From: Datnioides undecimradiatus
Taxonomy: Eukaryota > Chordata > Actinopteri > Lobotiformes > Datnioididae
DNA: 64,000 nt
Assembly: GCA_008933995.1 (NCBI GenBank)
Contig: WARS01000033.1
Location: forward strand, 9,190,287 to 9,254,286
Direction: 5' to 3'
The position numbers were made by a program, and so were the translations under genes. The notes beneath the pieces are model-generated. The model ran no database searches. It was not told the origin of the DNA and saw nothing but the letters and a program-made list of their open reading frames with translations. Shown here piece after piece: positions 39,907 to 62,494 of the stretch (within the stretch, counting starts at the first letter, position 1; each line of letters starts with the position of its first letter).

Positions 39907-40629
39907 ATGAACTGGGCATCATTTTATGCTGTCATCAGCGGTGTGAACAGACACTCCACAGGCATCGGTCGCATCTGGCTCTCTGTCCTGTTCATTTTCC
40001 GAATCCTAGTTCTGGTGGTTGCAGCAGAGAGTGTGTGGGGCGACGAGAAGTCCGGCTTCACCTGCAACACACAGCAGCCGGGCTGCAATAGTGTCTGCTA
40101 TGACCACTTCTTCCCCATCTCCCACATCCGCCTCTGGGCTCTCCAACTCATCCTGGTCTCTACTCCTGCCCTTCTGGTAGCCATGCACGTGGCCCACCGC
40201 CGTCATGTTGACAAGAGGATCTACAAACTATCAGGGCGGACCAACCCCAAAGACCTGGAGCAGATAAAGAGCCAGAAGATGAAAATCACAGGGGCTCTCT
40301 GGTGGACGTACGTCATCAGCCTGTTGTTCCGTATTGTCTTTGAGGTCACCTTCATGTATTTGTTTTATATGATCTACCCTGGTTACAAGATGATCCGGCT
40401 GGTGAAGTGTGACTCATACCCATGTCCCAACACAGTGGACTGCTTCGTGTCGAGGCCCACAGAGAAGACTGTCTTCACCGTGTTCATGCTGGCTGTGTCT
40501 GGGGTTTGTATTCTGCTCAACATTGCAGAGGTGGTCTTCTTGGTGGGGAAGGCCTGCAGTAAGCATTTGCACAATGCTGGAGACTCAACTATGGGGGCTT
40601 GGATCCAACAAAAGCTCTGCTCTTACTAA
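39907..40629 (+). CDS. gjb1: Gap junction beta-1 protein, connexin 32-like (240 aa)
   Basis: Four-pass membrane protein; six form a connexon and two connexons a gap-junction channel. The start [18 protein letters not shown] and the body ([66 protein letters not shown]) follow human Cx32 closely. Extracellular loop 1 has C53-x6-C60-x3-C64 and loop 2 the C-x4-C-x5-C pattern. The ATG at 39907 is chosen over one 33 bases upstream because an acceptor (CTCCTTCAG, exon start 39893) lies between them and MNW is the family start. The coding region is a single exon, as usual for connexins. It is shorter than human Cx32 (283 aa): the cytoplasmic tail is only about 30 residues and ends QQKLCSY, lacking the human CaaX box. 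Size suggests the teleost Cx27.5 form. A tandem alpha connexin lies 4.1 kb downstream. Confidence 0.94.
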   Translation: MNWASFYAVISGVNRHSTGIGRIWLSVLFIFRILVLVVAAESVWGDEKSGFTCNTQQPGCNSVCYDHFFPISHIRLWALQLILVSTPALLVAMHVAHRRHVDKRIYKLSGRTNPKDLEQIKSQKMKITGALWWTYVISLLFRIVFEVTFMYLFYMIYPGYKMIRLVKCDSYPCPNTVDCFVSRPTEKTVFTVFMLAVSGVCILLNIAEVVFLVGKACSKHLHNAGDSTMGAWIQQKLCSY

Positions 40630-43600
40630 CAAAGCACCCACATTTCATACCTGCACAAAGGGACATGCAAGCAGCCATTGATTTAACTCCTGTGTATAGT
40701 GCATATGATATACTGTACATCACAGTTTGACATGATGATTGATCATTTATCCATAGTTTATAATCTCAGTGGCAAAGCATTCAGTGCCAGTGTTAGCAAA
40801 AAAAAGTGGTATTCACACAACATATTTCACACGAGTGTGTGATTCACAAAGTGCTCTCACCAGCCTTAAAATAATGATGAAAGACTGTGAACAGCAGCAC
40901 TTTGTACTGACCTAATATAACAGCGTGAAGTTCAAACACAGATTACATTTTACGCAGCAAAATTCCAACTGACCACATTAAAGGCTTTTGTTGTCACAGA
41001 CTTGTTTTAATTTTGATGAAATGTCACTTCCTGTCTCATGCTATTTAAAATCAGCCAATTTTGTTTAAAAGTCCTGCTGCAATGATATTTTGGGCATTTC
41101 AAGTTACCATACTCTATTATTTATTATATACATTTTAGATATAGTACCAAATGTCGTGTTTTTGCCAAAATCAACATGAACTGAATCTAATGATCTGGAT
41201 GTTGTCTTGTTTTTTTTTTTTACAGCTGTTATTAGTGAATTGTCATACTAACACATGGAAAGCATCTTGCATTTCATAAATGTAAAATGGTACAGTGTTT
41301 GGTGGATAAATGGTGGCTTCAAATATAAACAAATCAATAACCCGGCAGAAAAAAAAACTTGAAGTGCAAACTTTTTTTCTGAAGTTTACTACTGATTGCT
41401 AAACACTGTTATTTAAATGTGTTTATTTTAAAGCTGGATGTTTATATATCATCAATACTCAGCTGAATAAAATCAACCAGAGTTTGTGTAATTGTGACAT
41501 TTTTACTGTTTTCTCACAAATTCCAATATGAGATCTACAAATTCATAAAGAAAGGATTACACATGCTGAAATTAGTCAAGAGAAATGTCAGTTTTAAAAT
41601 GTCCAGTGTGACTCCAGCTGGAGTTAAATAGATTGTGCTATATTTTCACCTTATTTCCCGAGTGGAAGTAGATCATGTAATTCTTTACCCGTGACCAACA
41701 ATTAGCAGTTACCTGCAAAAAGAAATCAGGCTTCAGTCTCATCAGTGTCAGTTTTTATGATTCTTCTCAGCTCTCATCAGAGTGACCGATAGAAAGAAAT
41801 GTGAATGAAACTTCATCACACATTTACTGGTGCTGTCACCATCTTTAGACGAGAGCTCCTCGGAGCCGTGATGCCACCTGTGAAGAAACATCTCTGGCTG
41901 ATTAAGTTCTCCCATTGAAGGCCAGAGCGCAGAGTTTTGGGTTATCAATAGCCTCGCCATGTAAGGGGTCAGTGCGCGGGTGACAATGGTTGACCCCATG
42001 GACAGCTGGACCTGCGGTGACCGAGCACGAGGGCACCTCTCTTTTTATGGAACGCGCTGACACACACCATCAATAGAGTTCGGACTGACACGGCGTATAT
42101 CGGCGGCACTGTACAGAAAAACAAATTCCTCCAGTCTTTTAGTGCATGATTGGTGTCAGTGATGAATTCACGTGAGCAAAGTTCATGTTATTTGTGGGTC
42201 ATCTCAGTCCTGCCCACACATGTTGTGTTGAAAAGACTGAAAAAATTCATTATTGATGCTTTTTAAAGCAAACTACCAGTTATTGGGCTGATAGAAAAGT
42301 CAGATGCAACATTTCTGTTGTGTGATGGAGACAAAGCTTTAACAGCAAACTTAATCACTGATTAACTGTTAATATGTTGTGTGGTAGTGATGCTTACGAC
42401 GTATGAGCGAATATATAATTTACTTATATGACTTGACTTAACTTTCAAATACATTTTAAATATAGAAGCATTATCAATGAAACATGCTATACTGAAAGTA
42501 TTATTAGGTACAATGGTTTCTTTCTAAATGTTATATCATGATGTGTTATAACCAGAATTTAAATGCCAAGATGTTCTCAATTTTATGAAATTGACATACA
42601 CTCTGATAGTGTAACGTGCAACAGAGCATCATCTTTTAATGGCTAATTGTGCGTTCTTGATGAGAATTTGAATCAGAATAGTAACAATGGCTGTCAAATA
42701 AATGTGATATTTCCCCCTGAAATATGGTGAAGTTAAAGTTGCAAAGGGTGGATACATACATATAAAATACAAGACAGATGACTCAGAATAACAGTAATGG
42801 TGTGAGCAACCAGAGCAACATTATGGAGTAAATGAGTTGACGCAAAGAACAAGGAACTTTCAGATGACACTGAAGAGTAGGATCAAGTTTGTGTATCTTT
42901 ATGTTTGCATTACCATCACACATTAAACTTGTCATCTATTCAAAAGGCTCACTGCTGCTCTCAGTGAAGGCTCTACAGTGTCTAATGCTTCTCCACACAG
43001 TCAAGGGTCAGATCACCATGAGAGTGACAACAAAGCCACTCCCTTCGCTGTGAATTATATTTAGAGCACACTGACATGTAAGACTAACCTGCCTCCCCAC
43101 TGGACTCTCGAGCTGCCACTCAGTCTGGTGGAAACACCTCTTGAACGAGGGGCCTTATACTTTTCTACAAGAGGGAAAGTTTTCATCTGTGCTTGCTCTG
43201 AGACCAGACAGCAGTTGTGGCAGTTTGTTGAACACTGGGCATTGATTAGGTTATAGTGGGAGGGCAGCAGGCGGGATCACTGAAAACTGTCTGAGAGAAG
43301 TTTATCTTGGTGCTGCAGTTTCTTCAGTGGTTCAGGAGAACATGGCCTCTGTGTAAACTGAGGAGGCTCAGTCACCAAGTGACTCTGGATCTGCTGTAGT
43401 AGGAGATGAACTGTATCAGGTATGTCTTTCTTAATGAGGATATTCAACATGCTTATTTTCAGTGGTCTCACTTTGTAGTTAAAAAACATACTGCATTTCA
43501 TTTCCTTAACAGTATCTATAACTGTATGGCTAGGACATTATAAATGAATGAAATCTAGGCTCTGTCTTTGGGACCACTGAAACAGTTTCTACTGCGTGAA

Positions 43601-44710
43601 AAGGGTTTTCATGAGCTTTTCATTCCAGGCTGACAATCTTTATGTATGTCAAACAGGTGCTCAGTTTCAGTCTATTACAGATCACTGATCCATATTTTTA
43701 AAGGACAAGTACAACTATTTTTAAAGTCTTTTTTTCCTGTATTGCTTATGTTGTCAGCACTGAAATCTAAACTAGAAACCTAATTCTGGAGTCGGGGAGC
43801 ACTGTTAGGTACTGTGTCACAAGACCTTTGCCGACACTGAGAGTCTCCCTGGCCTGCTCCAGGGCTTTCTCTCACACACAGTGAGCTGTGTCCTGGCCCT
43901 TTTTTATAAGTCTACGCTGGATAGGACACAACCTTTGGGAATACAAATAGTGAATTCATGATAAATCAATGTTTCTATTGGTAAGTCTCCTCTGGATTTT
44001 CTGGAATACAGTAGTCTTTGGTTGTGGGACAAATACCATACTCATAACGCTATACATTCAAAGGATATCATGAGTACAGTGCACAGCAACTAAACTGTTT
44101 TACTGGATTGAATGTGATTGTATTGTGAATCCAAAGATGAATTATGATTAAGGTGAATCAGATAAACTAGTTCTTACATTTATGTGTGCGACACAAATGT
44201 TGAATCAGGTTCATTTGAATCCTTTTATTGGATCCATAAATTTGTCTTAAAAGGTACTATATTCAGTATTTTTTACATCAATGGATCAAATGGCACTGTG
44301 GACTGTGAATGGTGTCAGTTCCACAAAAAATTAACTGCACTCCCACAACTCACAACTCAAAATGAACACTAATATTGTTTTGTATCTAGGAATTGTGTAA
44401 ATAGGCAACCGCCTGTTGAGAAGTTTGCTATAAGATGGTGTGTCAGCGATGTCTTCACAGTGTACTTGTGGATGGTTCTACAAGTTAGAAAAGAAACAAA
44501 GAAAATATAGACAATAAGAATTTGCACAACCACAGTTTCACAACCAAATGATGTGCAAGAAATGTGTAGCTTCAGGACATCCTGCGACAAGTCTCTGTTA
44601 ATGACTAATCCAAAGTCTGCCATATTTCTGTGTGTTTATTTCCTCCTATAAAAATCGCATCTGATCAAGCTTGGATGTTTACATTTCGTATTATCTACCT
44701 CTTCTGTTAG
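40630..44710. other. Spacer between gjb1 and the alpha connexin
   Basis: Contains the gjb1 3'UTR (to about 41.5 kb), then about 3 kb of AT-rich DNA without coding exons. A non-coding first exon and promoter of the alpha connexin are expected in the right part but cannot be placed from sequence alone. Confidence 0.5.
41466..41471 (+). terminator. Poly(A) signal AATAAA for gjb1
   Basis: First canonical hexamer after the gjb1 stop, about 0.84 kb downstream, with T/GT-rich sequence (AGAGTTTGTGTAATTGTGAC) following. Likely 3' end of gjb1. Confidence 0.5.
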
Positions 44711-44761
44711 GTGTCGATCCTTGTTTTGTGGATAAAACCGAGTCTATACTTGTGAGCCATT

Positions 44762-45832
44762 ATGGGGGACTGGAACTTGTTGGGGAAGCTGCTGGAAAGT
44801 GCCCAGGAACACTCCACAGTTGTGGGCAAAGTCTGGCTGACAGTGCTGTTCATCTTCCGCATCCTGGTGCTGGGAGCTGCCGCTGAGAAGGTTTGGGGCG
44901 ACGAGCAGTCTGGCTTCACATGCGACACCAAACAGCCTGGTTGTCAGAATGTCTGCTATGATAAAACCTTCCCCATTTCTCACATCCGCTTCTGGGTGAT
45001 GCAGATCATCTTTGTCTCCACGCCAACTCTCATTTATCTGGGCCACATTCTTCATCTGGTCCGCATGGAAGAAAAGGAGAAACAGAAAGAGAAGGAACGT
45101 GCCAACCAGATTGAAAAGCAGCAGCAGTTAGTTTGCAACAAAGCCAAGAAGGCCACAATTAAAGACACCCAGGGCCACGTGCGTTTGCAAGGCACCCTGC
45201 TGCGAACCTACGTGTTCAACATTATTTTCAAGACCCTGTTTGAGGTGGCCTTTATTGTAGCTCAGTACTTCCTGTATGGTTTTGAGCTCAAGCCGATGTA
45301 CACCTGCGACCGCTGGCCGTGCCCTAACATGGTGAACTGCTACATCTCCCGACCCACTGAGAAGACAGTCTTCATCCTCTTTATGCTGGCCGTGGCCTGC
45401 ATCTCCCTGCTGCTCAACCTGGTGGAAATGTACCATCTCGGTTTCACAAAGTGCCACCAGGGCCTTCGTTACAGAAGATCACAGGCTGCAAGTGAGACTT
45501 CCAAGGCCCTAACTGAAGCGGTCATGCCCTTTGTCCCGAGTTATAACTACTTTGCTGGTCACCCTGCAGTGCCTGAACCTTTTCCTACGGACTCAAAGTA
45601 CAACATGGCAGAGCCAAACTCTGCTTACAGCCCCTACAACAGCAAAGTAGTTTACAAGCAGAACAGAGATAATATGGCTGTGGAGAGAAAAGGAAAAGCA
45701 GAGGGAGATGATGTGAAGGAGAGAAAGACCTCCAGTCCGGCTTTTGAGCTGCCTGTTGAAAACCAACGCCGAAACAGCCAGTCAAGCAAGCACAGCAATA
45801 ACAAGAGCAGGCTGGATGACCTGAAGATCTAG
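44762..45832 (+). CDS. Alpha-class gap junction protein (connexin, about 40 kDa, 356 aa)
   Basis: Connexin with the alpha-class start [19 protein letters not shown]. Four membrane segments; loop 1 carries [12 protein letters not shown] and loop 2 [12 protein letters not shown]. The core ([32 protein letters not shown]-type segment [20 protein letters not shown]) reads closest to GJA3/Cx46, with traits of GJA5/Cx40; it could also be teleost gja2/Cx39.9, so no symbol is given. The cytoplasmic loop is highly charged ([20 protein letters not shown]). The tail of about 120 residues is rich in Ser/Asn/Tyr and ends RLDDLKI, resembling the ZO-1 PDZ ligand DDLEI of Cx43. An acceptor (TTCTGTTAG, exon start 44711) precedes the start, so a 5' untranslated exon is expected. 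Single coding exon, same strand as gjb1. Confidence 0.92.
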   Translation: MGDWNLLGKLLESAQEHSTVVGKVWLTVLFIFRILVLGAAAEKVWGDEQSGFTCDTKQPGCQNVCYDKTFPISHIRFWVMQIIFVSTPTLIYLGHILHLVRMEEKEKQKEKERANQIEKQQQLVCNKAKKATIKDTQGHVRLQGTLLRTYVFNIIFKTLFEVAFIVAQYFLYGFELKPMYTCDRWPCPNMVNCYISRPTEKTVFILFMLAVACISLLLNLVEMYHLGFTKCHQGLRYRRSQAASETSKALTEAVMPFVPSYNYFAGHPAVPEPFPTDSKYNMAEPNSAYSPYNSKVVYKQNRDNMAVERKGKAEGDDVKERKTSSPAFELPVENQRRNSQSSKHSNNKSRLDDLKI

Positions 45833-46233
45833 GGACTCTCTTTGTTTTAAAGCAAGACTCAGGAACCATTAGCCTGTGAAAATATGGAGATCCATTAGGG
45901 ACAAAACTATTGAGAGCGAGCACAAAACAGATTAAAGCTGTGATTACATTGCGAGTCAAGATTTGGAAACAGGGATAAATGTTGAGAGCAAAATCAGGAT
46001 TTATTTGAGAGCTCTTCAGCTCACATGACCTTTTAATGTGTGAGGTCTTTACAAATATGCTTTAAAAGAACATTAATATCAAAGGCTTTTATGTTCATAT
46101 TTTCTCATATGTTAACTCAAAAGAACAACTAGTGTGATGTTACGAAGAAGGCAGAGTTTAATACGGTGTCACTTGAAAACATTTTACTCAGGCTCTCACT
46201 ACAAATTTACCTGTCTCAGATGAAACCGAACAT

Positions 46234-46239
46234 AATAAA
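46234..46239 (+). terminator. Poly(A) signal AATAAA for the alpha connexin
   Basis: First canonical hexamer about 0.4 kb after the stop. Another AATAAA at 46758 is an alternative 3' end. Confidence 0.4.
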
Positions 46240-49118
46240 CACACAAGCTACACTTCTAACTCAACTCACGATATAAGTCTTATTAAGTAAGTACTATTAG
46301 TCTCATAGCATTAGATCAACTACAGTTCTTTGTCTGTGCTTATCAAATGTTAAGGATGTCAACAAACGAGCCCCTGCATTTGCTGAAATGCTGACTTGCT
46401 GATTAAAAAAATGTTTTGCACTCGTTCAGTAGTTCCACATTAATGAACTTCCATATTTGTGGGTGATATGGATGCAGATAACTTGACAGTTATTTTGTTT
46501 ACAAGCAATTTCCTTAAAAACCCAAAGCAAAAAGCTGATGTTAAAGAAACAGAGAACTCAACCTCGTGCTGCAGTTTGAACATATGAAATGTTTGAGAGA
46601 AACACTTTGTTTGCCATATTACTGCTTGTTGTAAACATGGAGTATTACTGGACCCTAAAAGGACACAACCAAAAGTTCTGAAATACATTTAAGAGCCACA
46701 TGGTTTAAAATGTGTGATTCTTCAAAAGCTGTTTCCCATTGAGCATTTTCTTTTATCAATAAAAAGAGGTAATAGCGGGCAATAATTTCGAGATGTTGGA
46801 TTTTCTACAAAAAGTAGACTTTACTTGCTTATGTGTGACTGTGTAATGTGATTAAACAGATGTGCAGCAAAGGAGTGTTCTGTCAATATTTATGTTGTAA
46901 TAATCATATCAGATGAACTGTGATCATCAACAATAACTAAAAATAACATCCATTTCTTCCCCACTTGTCATAAAAATGTCACAGATTCTTCTGTTCACTT
47001 GAAGCTTTCTCACAACAAACCCGCTGCTGGAGGCAAGTTGCCGATTGTCTGATATAAATAAAAACTGACATGACAAAGTATTATTCATCCCACAGCTCAG
47101 ACAGCTTTTCTCACAACCAGACTAAGGTAATATTCACATAAACGTCTTACAGGTGTTTACGTTTTATAGGGTTCAGTGTTGATCAGAGTATTAATTTATA
47201 GAAGTGAATTTAAAATGTGATAACTAGATTTGGAGAATTTGGAACAGCACAATTTGGTTTCTCATTATTTAAACCTTTTAAATGGACAATGATTGAAAAA
47301 ATGATTTAGACTCACGTCCAAGTCAGCTCTACTCATGTCAGTCATGAAAATAATAACTTAATTTCTGATTAACTGGACTACAAACTGTTAATGACACACT
47401 GTTTTAGCAATTAACGTTAAGAAAAAGTGGTTTAAGTGTACTGAGTTTATTCAAAAGATCAACATAATTACAGAGAACATGATGATCACATGAAGTGATA
47501 AGCTAATGTTTAACTGATCTAGGTGCACCAGTTAGGCTGATAACGTGCCCCTAATGAATGGGTGTTAGATGAACAAGGCTCAGATAACATTTGAAAGTCT
47601 TGAAAGTTTAAAGTACCTTTAAAATAACTAAATAAAACTGCTCAGACATCAAAATCCAGTCATGTCATACAATAAAGGCCCTTTGTCTCTGATATATTGG
47701 GGTTGAATGTATATGCTGAGATTTGTGTAAATGTGATGTGAAGTTGTGCGCCTACTTCTGTGATACAATTGACCCAGTGTATTAATGCAGCCCAGCTTTG
47801 TGAACAAACCCATTTCCACAACACATACCATCATACACTGGCGAGAGCCATGCTTTCTCACTGCTTCTATAAATAGCTCTCATACACACGTCGAGGAGCA
47901 TTGAGGGTGAAATGGGGGGTAGGAGACCAAGTGTTTTCTCCTGCATCAACAATTATAATAAGTTGTTGTGAACACTGATACCCAAATATAGACAAAGAGG
48001 TTTACTGCATATCAAATCATGAAGACAGACACTAAACAAGAAGACATGGGAACAGTAGCGCAGTGTATCATCTAGTTTCTCCCCTGTACCAGGATTAACA
48101 ACAGCAATAGTTTCATTCATTCAGTCAAATACTGTAAATACTTAACTGGGAGTGATGAAGCATCCATTCTTTCAGTATTTCCACTATCCGGGGCGTCATT
48201 GATTATTGAGTAAGGCCATTATTTTATCAGCCAAGACAAGAAACCTCAAGTCTCCAAAGTAGTCTGATCTCTCCGGGCTGAAAACTGAACAGGTGATGGG
48301 GGTTAAGGTTATGAACTCTGGGTTAAAACCATATGCAACCAAATCTCAGAGCCAGAATAGTATGAGTGATACGTAGAGACTATCCGTCACCGAGTCACAC
48401 TGTGGCTCATAAATCAGACTGACAGTGTGCACGCTTTAGGACGAGATAATGAGGGGACATTTCACTGCTAATGATGATTTATTGTGGGTCTATATGCATG
48501 GTCCTATGGTTTTGTTGTTCCATAAAGAGGATATTTTTGTCACTGCTGTGTCGCCAATGAGAGGCAAGACTGTAAATGTCCGCCAAGAAGTCTGCTTTTC
48601 AGGTCAAAACATGACCCACTAACTGAGAAGAGTGGCCTGCAGGATAACTAACTGGATTTGTTCTTTTCTTTCCCAAAGACAGTCGCCTAAACTCTTCAAG
48701 TTCCACACATCCTACATTACATGTGTAACAATTTTAATTTTAATATTGAATTCTGATTTGGCATTTATATTCTGCTGACATATAAATGTCTTGTTGTGTA
48801 GTCTAGTTTATGTTGGCCGTGTTTCATTGTATGTGTTTCAGCAGAAGCTTCTTCTTCTGCTGCCTCTCTCAGAGCAGAAACAGCTGCTCAGTCGTGTGAG
48901 TTAAATGTTTGCTACGTCAGAACCTATTTGAACATTTTAAAGCCAGAACTTCAAAATGCTCACCACCGTACCTTCATGGAAACAAGGTTTTTCAGTTAAA
49001 ATGATCATACAAAGTGTAGTTTGAGGCAGCATGTGAGGTGGGAACCTTTAAGGTTGCTGTGGCCACAGATCTGGATAGGGGACATGTCAGGGACTGCAGA
49101 TATTTATTGTTTGCTGCT

Positions 49119-49135
49119 GGGGGGGGGGGGGGGGG
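49119..49135. repeat. G17 homopolymer
   Basis: Seventeen consecutive G residues in intergenic DNA, unusual in this AT-rich setting and length-unstable by nature. Confidence 0.9.
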
Positions 49136-51357
49136 TAGTCAGCTGTTGTGTGGGGGTCATAGAATTTCCAGACCTGTGGGTGACGTCTGAAGCCTCTCTC
49201 ACAACAACTGCAACAGATACAATAAACATTTATTGAGTCACTGTTGCCTTGTCCATATTTTAAATCCCTATGATCTATATTTTTTATGTATCGACTGACA
49301 GTGTGACAGTAATGTGACAAAGGGAAAGGAGTTCCCTCTGGAGAACCTACAGAGAAATGTCACCTGTGTCTGGAGCTGCTCCTGGCTTTATGGAGCTTTA
49401 TGGTGAGTTTCAGCTCGATGTTTACCTGTCTGGTCACAATTTTACTGCTTTGGTTCACTTTCACTGCTTTCATGTAATCATTTTCAGCTGCAGTAGGTAT
49501 ATAAGTCCCAAAACCTTCTGTACACTATGTGCACCATACAGCACTCAGGCACAGTAAGACACAAAGTGGATACGAGTCCAGACCACTAAGCAGCTACAGG
49601 GTAAAGTATTTCCCCATCGACTGGGTGGAGATCATAAGCAGACCTAAACCAAACAAAATCTGTATCTTTAAAGTGCTTCAGATGAAACTCAGAATGACCC
49701 AAACTTTATTATTTAAAGAATCATCGCTCTTTATTCCGATCCTCTGTATGGAGATTTAAAAAAAGAAAGCATAATCAAGCAGGTAAACAGAAAAATCTTA
49801 AGTATGCATCACACAGTTTGCAAAACAAGCTCTCAATCAAAAGCTACAGACCATAAAAGCTGTAGACTGCGTTTGCGCATACAAAGACTGGCTTAACCAT
49901 AAACTAATGCAGGAGCTGGAGCATTATCCATGCTGACTGTATACACTCTGATGCTTAATGGCAAACCTGACAGCGTGCCAGAGGGAGGATGATTTCAAAT
50001 ATTCTGACTTTCCTTCTTCTGCCCCTACAAAGTCATCTCCTTTAATTTGTTTCCCCACTTAGAGGAAACCATGAACTATTTTGGGCAGGAAAAAAACAGG
50101 AAAGAAATCAGCTAAGGTGCCATTTTTTAAGTTATGACTGCAGAAATACAGTATTGAAATAACTGAACATTAAATGGTTCATTTTATCTGTTCTGGAAAC
50201 AAATTATTATTTAAAGCAAACTTTTTATATGATTTCAAATCTTTAAGATATTATCAAATAACAGGAAAAAGACTAGGCATGCAATAAACTGACATGAAAT
50301 AACCCTAACTAACCAAAGACCACACCACACTTCTTTGATGAGAGATTGTAGTTTGAGTTTTATAATAATATCTAGAAGTTCAGAGATGTTCAAAGGCAGC
50401 ATGAAATTGCTGAGTAACAGTCGTACTGAAATAGTCAGACCATGGTCAATTGCCATCCTTCTAAATAATGGAAATATAGTTTCTGTTTTGATTGATTTAG
50501 TTGCAAAATTATGAACCACTGACGCTCAAGGACAAGCTCTTCTGGTGAAACTACTGTTTTATTACGATGTGGGGTAAAGAACTGAAGTCACTGAGTTTTG
50601 AATTTAAAGAGTGAAAAAACAAACCAAAAAAAACAAAAACAGGAAGGGGGCGTATTTAGTCACCGTATTAACAGTGATTGATTTGTCTTTTCAGTTCCAA
50701 TGTGTCAAGGATGTGTGCAAAATGCTCGTTTTACAATAAGTGAGTGAAACTCGCTTTCACCATCTAATTACACAATGAAGAACATTTTAGATTGGTCCAA
50801 AAATATTCAGCGGTAATCAAATAGGAAAATAACAACACCACATTCCAACCAAATGGCAGGATAATAAAAAATATAGTAAACAGAAAATTGCACTTGCACT
50901 TTCAGAGCTCCTAAAGCACTTTTTCTTCTACACATGCAGAAATAAAGCTCCATACATTTGGAATTTGGCCCCTAGAGACAAGAAGCTGCAGCAGAAGCAG
51001 AAGTCTTGGCCTTTCGCAATCCAACGCCTTTGAGATCTGGCATAGATACAAGCATTATCTACAACTACTGAATCTCAAAAGGTGCAAAGGATTCACTGTG
51101 GCAGAAGCAAAGACCAGGAACAGAAGCAGAAAATGCACAGATAAAAAAAACAAACAACTGAAATACTGGAAGTCAAATCTGCCTTTCTGTAGCGAGCAGT
51201 AATAGTTGCTGTTCATTGAAAGCTATCATAATGTGGCAAGTCCTGTAACTATGCTACACATGCTCTATATTTTAACGTTACAGACTGTTCTAAGCTATGT
51301 ATAACTCAGTCATATATTTTATATGTCCCAGGTCGAAAAAAATATCCCTTTTCACCC

Positions 51358-51363
51358 TTTTAT
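51358..51363 (-). terminator. Poly(A) signal AATAAA (reverse strand), candidate for tbc1d8b
   Basis: TTTATT on the plus strand reads AATAAA on the gene strand, about 1.2 kb past the tbc1d8b stop. A further one at 50558-50563 would give a 2.0-kb 3'UTR. Confidence 0.35.
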
Positions 51364-52415
51364 TTTACACAAATTGCACCCTGAGATTTGATAAAACAAA
51401 ATGTCCTTCAAAAGGTTTAAGTTGCGTTCACAACAGTCCACTAGCTCATCTCTTACAAGCCTCATAAATACGATAATCAAACAACTACTGAACTGATCTC
51501 TATGTACAAAGTTTTGCACTTATACTAGAGCGTAACATTCTACATATACAGTAAGACAGACACCAGCAAACAGAACATCGACCAGGTGCAAACAGCACAT
51601 TTTCAGAAGCGGACACAGAGGTTTTCCCTACAGCAGCACTGTGGAATTCAAAACTACTATACCTTTATAGATCATAGTTTCCACAACGACACACTTGAAG
51701 TCATGCTATAATATCGTTACTGCATGTGCTGCTGTTGCAGGAGCGAGAAAGATGAGTGCGCTGTGGCAATACGGCAAATCCTCTCCTGTATATTATTGCA
51801 AATGCATCAAATAATAACCTTGTATGCTCAACAAAATGTAACTATAATCTGTAATATCATCGTATGGCTTCCAGTGACAACAGCGCTGCTCATCCTTAAC
51901 CACTGCACTACTGTTTATTCTGTTTCTCACGAAATGTTACACTAATGGTGCCCAAGAATGGAGACACTGAAGTCACAGGACGAGTCAGCATTTACACTTT
52001 GTTTCACTACAGCAGAGGCTAGTAACCTGACAGTGAAAATACAGCAAGATATCTCTCAGTCATTCGTTAAGACGACAAACGCTTCTGTCCTGAACCCAGA
52101 GGACAGTACCGTACGTCAACACAATACAAAACTATACTGCATCCTTCATGGAATATAGAGAAAAAAATTATTTTTAACTTAAAATCCAAAGAATCTGAAG
52201 CTACGTGAGAGAATGAATTTCATCACTAACGGTTGACGACGCATGATCAGACTGGAGGAATGACAGCTGACGGTATGTCTGCAATGAGGCTTAACGTGAA
52301 AATGCACTGGAGGTGTCGGTCGGTGTTACAACAGTGTTTGCAGTATCTTAACGATGTTGTGCCTTATTGGTTTCATCGGACATCGTTGCTGATCATCATC
52401 TACCTGCATCCAAGC

Positions 52416-52433
52416 CACACACACACACACACA
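52416..52433. repeat. (CA)n microsatellite in tbc1d8b 3'UTR
   Basis: Nine CA units followed by further CA-rich sequence to about 52451, within the probable 3'UTR. Confidence 0.85.
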
Positions 52434-52596
52434 GATGCACGCGCACACACATGCACTGCACCACAGGTTTTTAAATCTGATGCCTCCTCCACTTCAGCAG
52501 CAATCTTCCAGTCTGCCCTGTCTGAGTGTGGAAAGGAAATTCATGGTGATATTCTGGGTTTGAATCTGAAGCAAAGGATCGATTCACTTATGGATC

Positions 52597-62494
<9,898 letters not shown>

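Larger units (their letters stand above)
45833..52596. other. Spacer between convergent alpha connexin and tbc1d8b
   Basis: Left part is the alpha-connexin 3'UTR, right part (to about 51.36 kb or lower) the tbc1d8b 3'UTR. Between them I see no exon or RNA gene. A run of 17 G residues is at 49119-49135. Confidence 0.55.

Noticed and set aside
45585-45959. 124-codon minus-strand frame
   Set aside because: Antisense shadow of the alpha-connexin tail.
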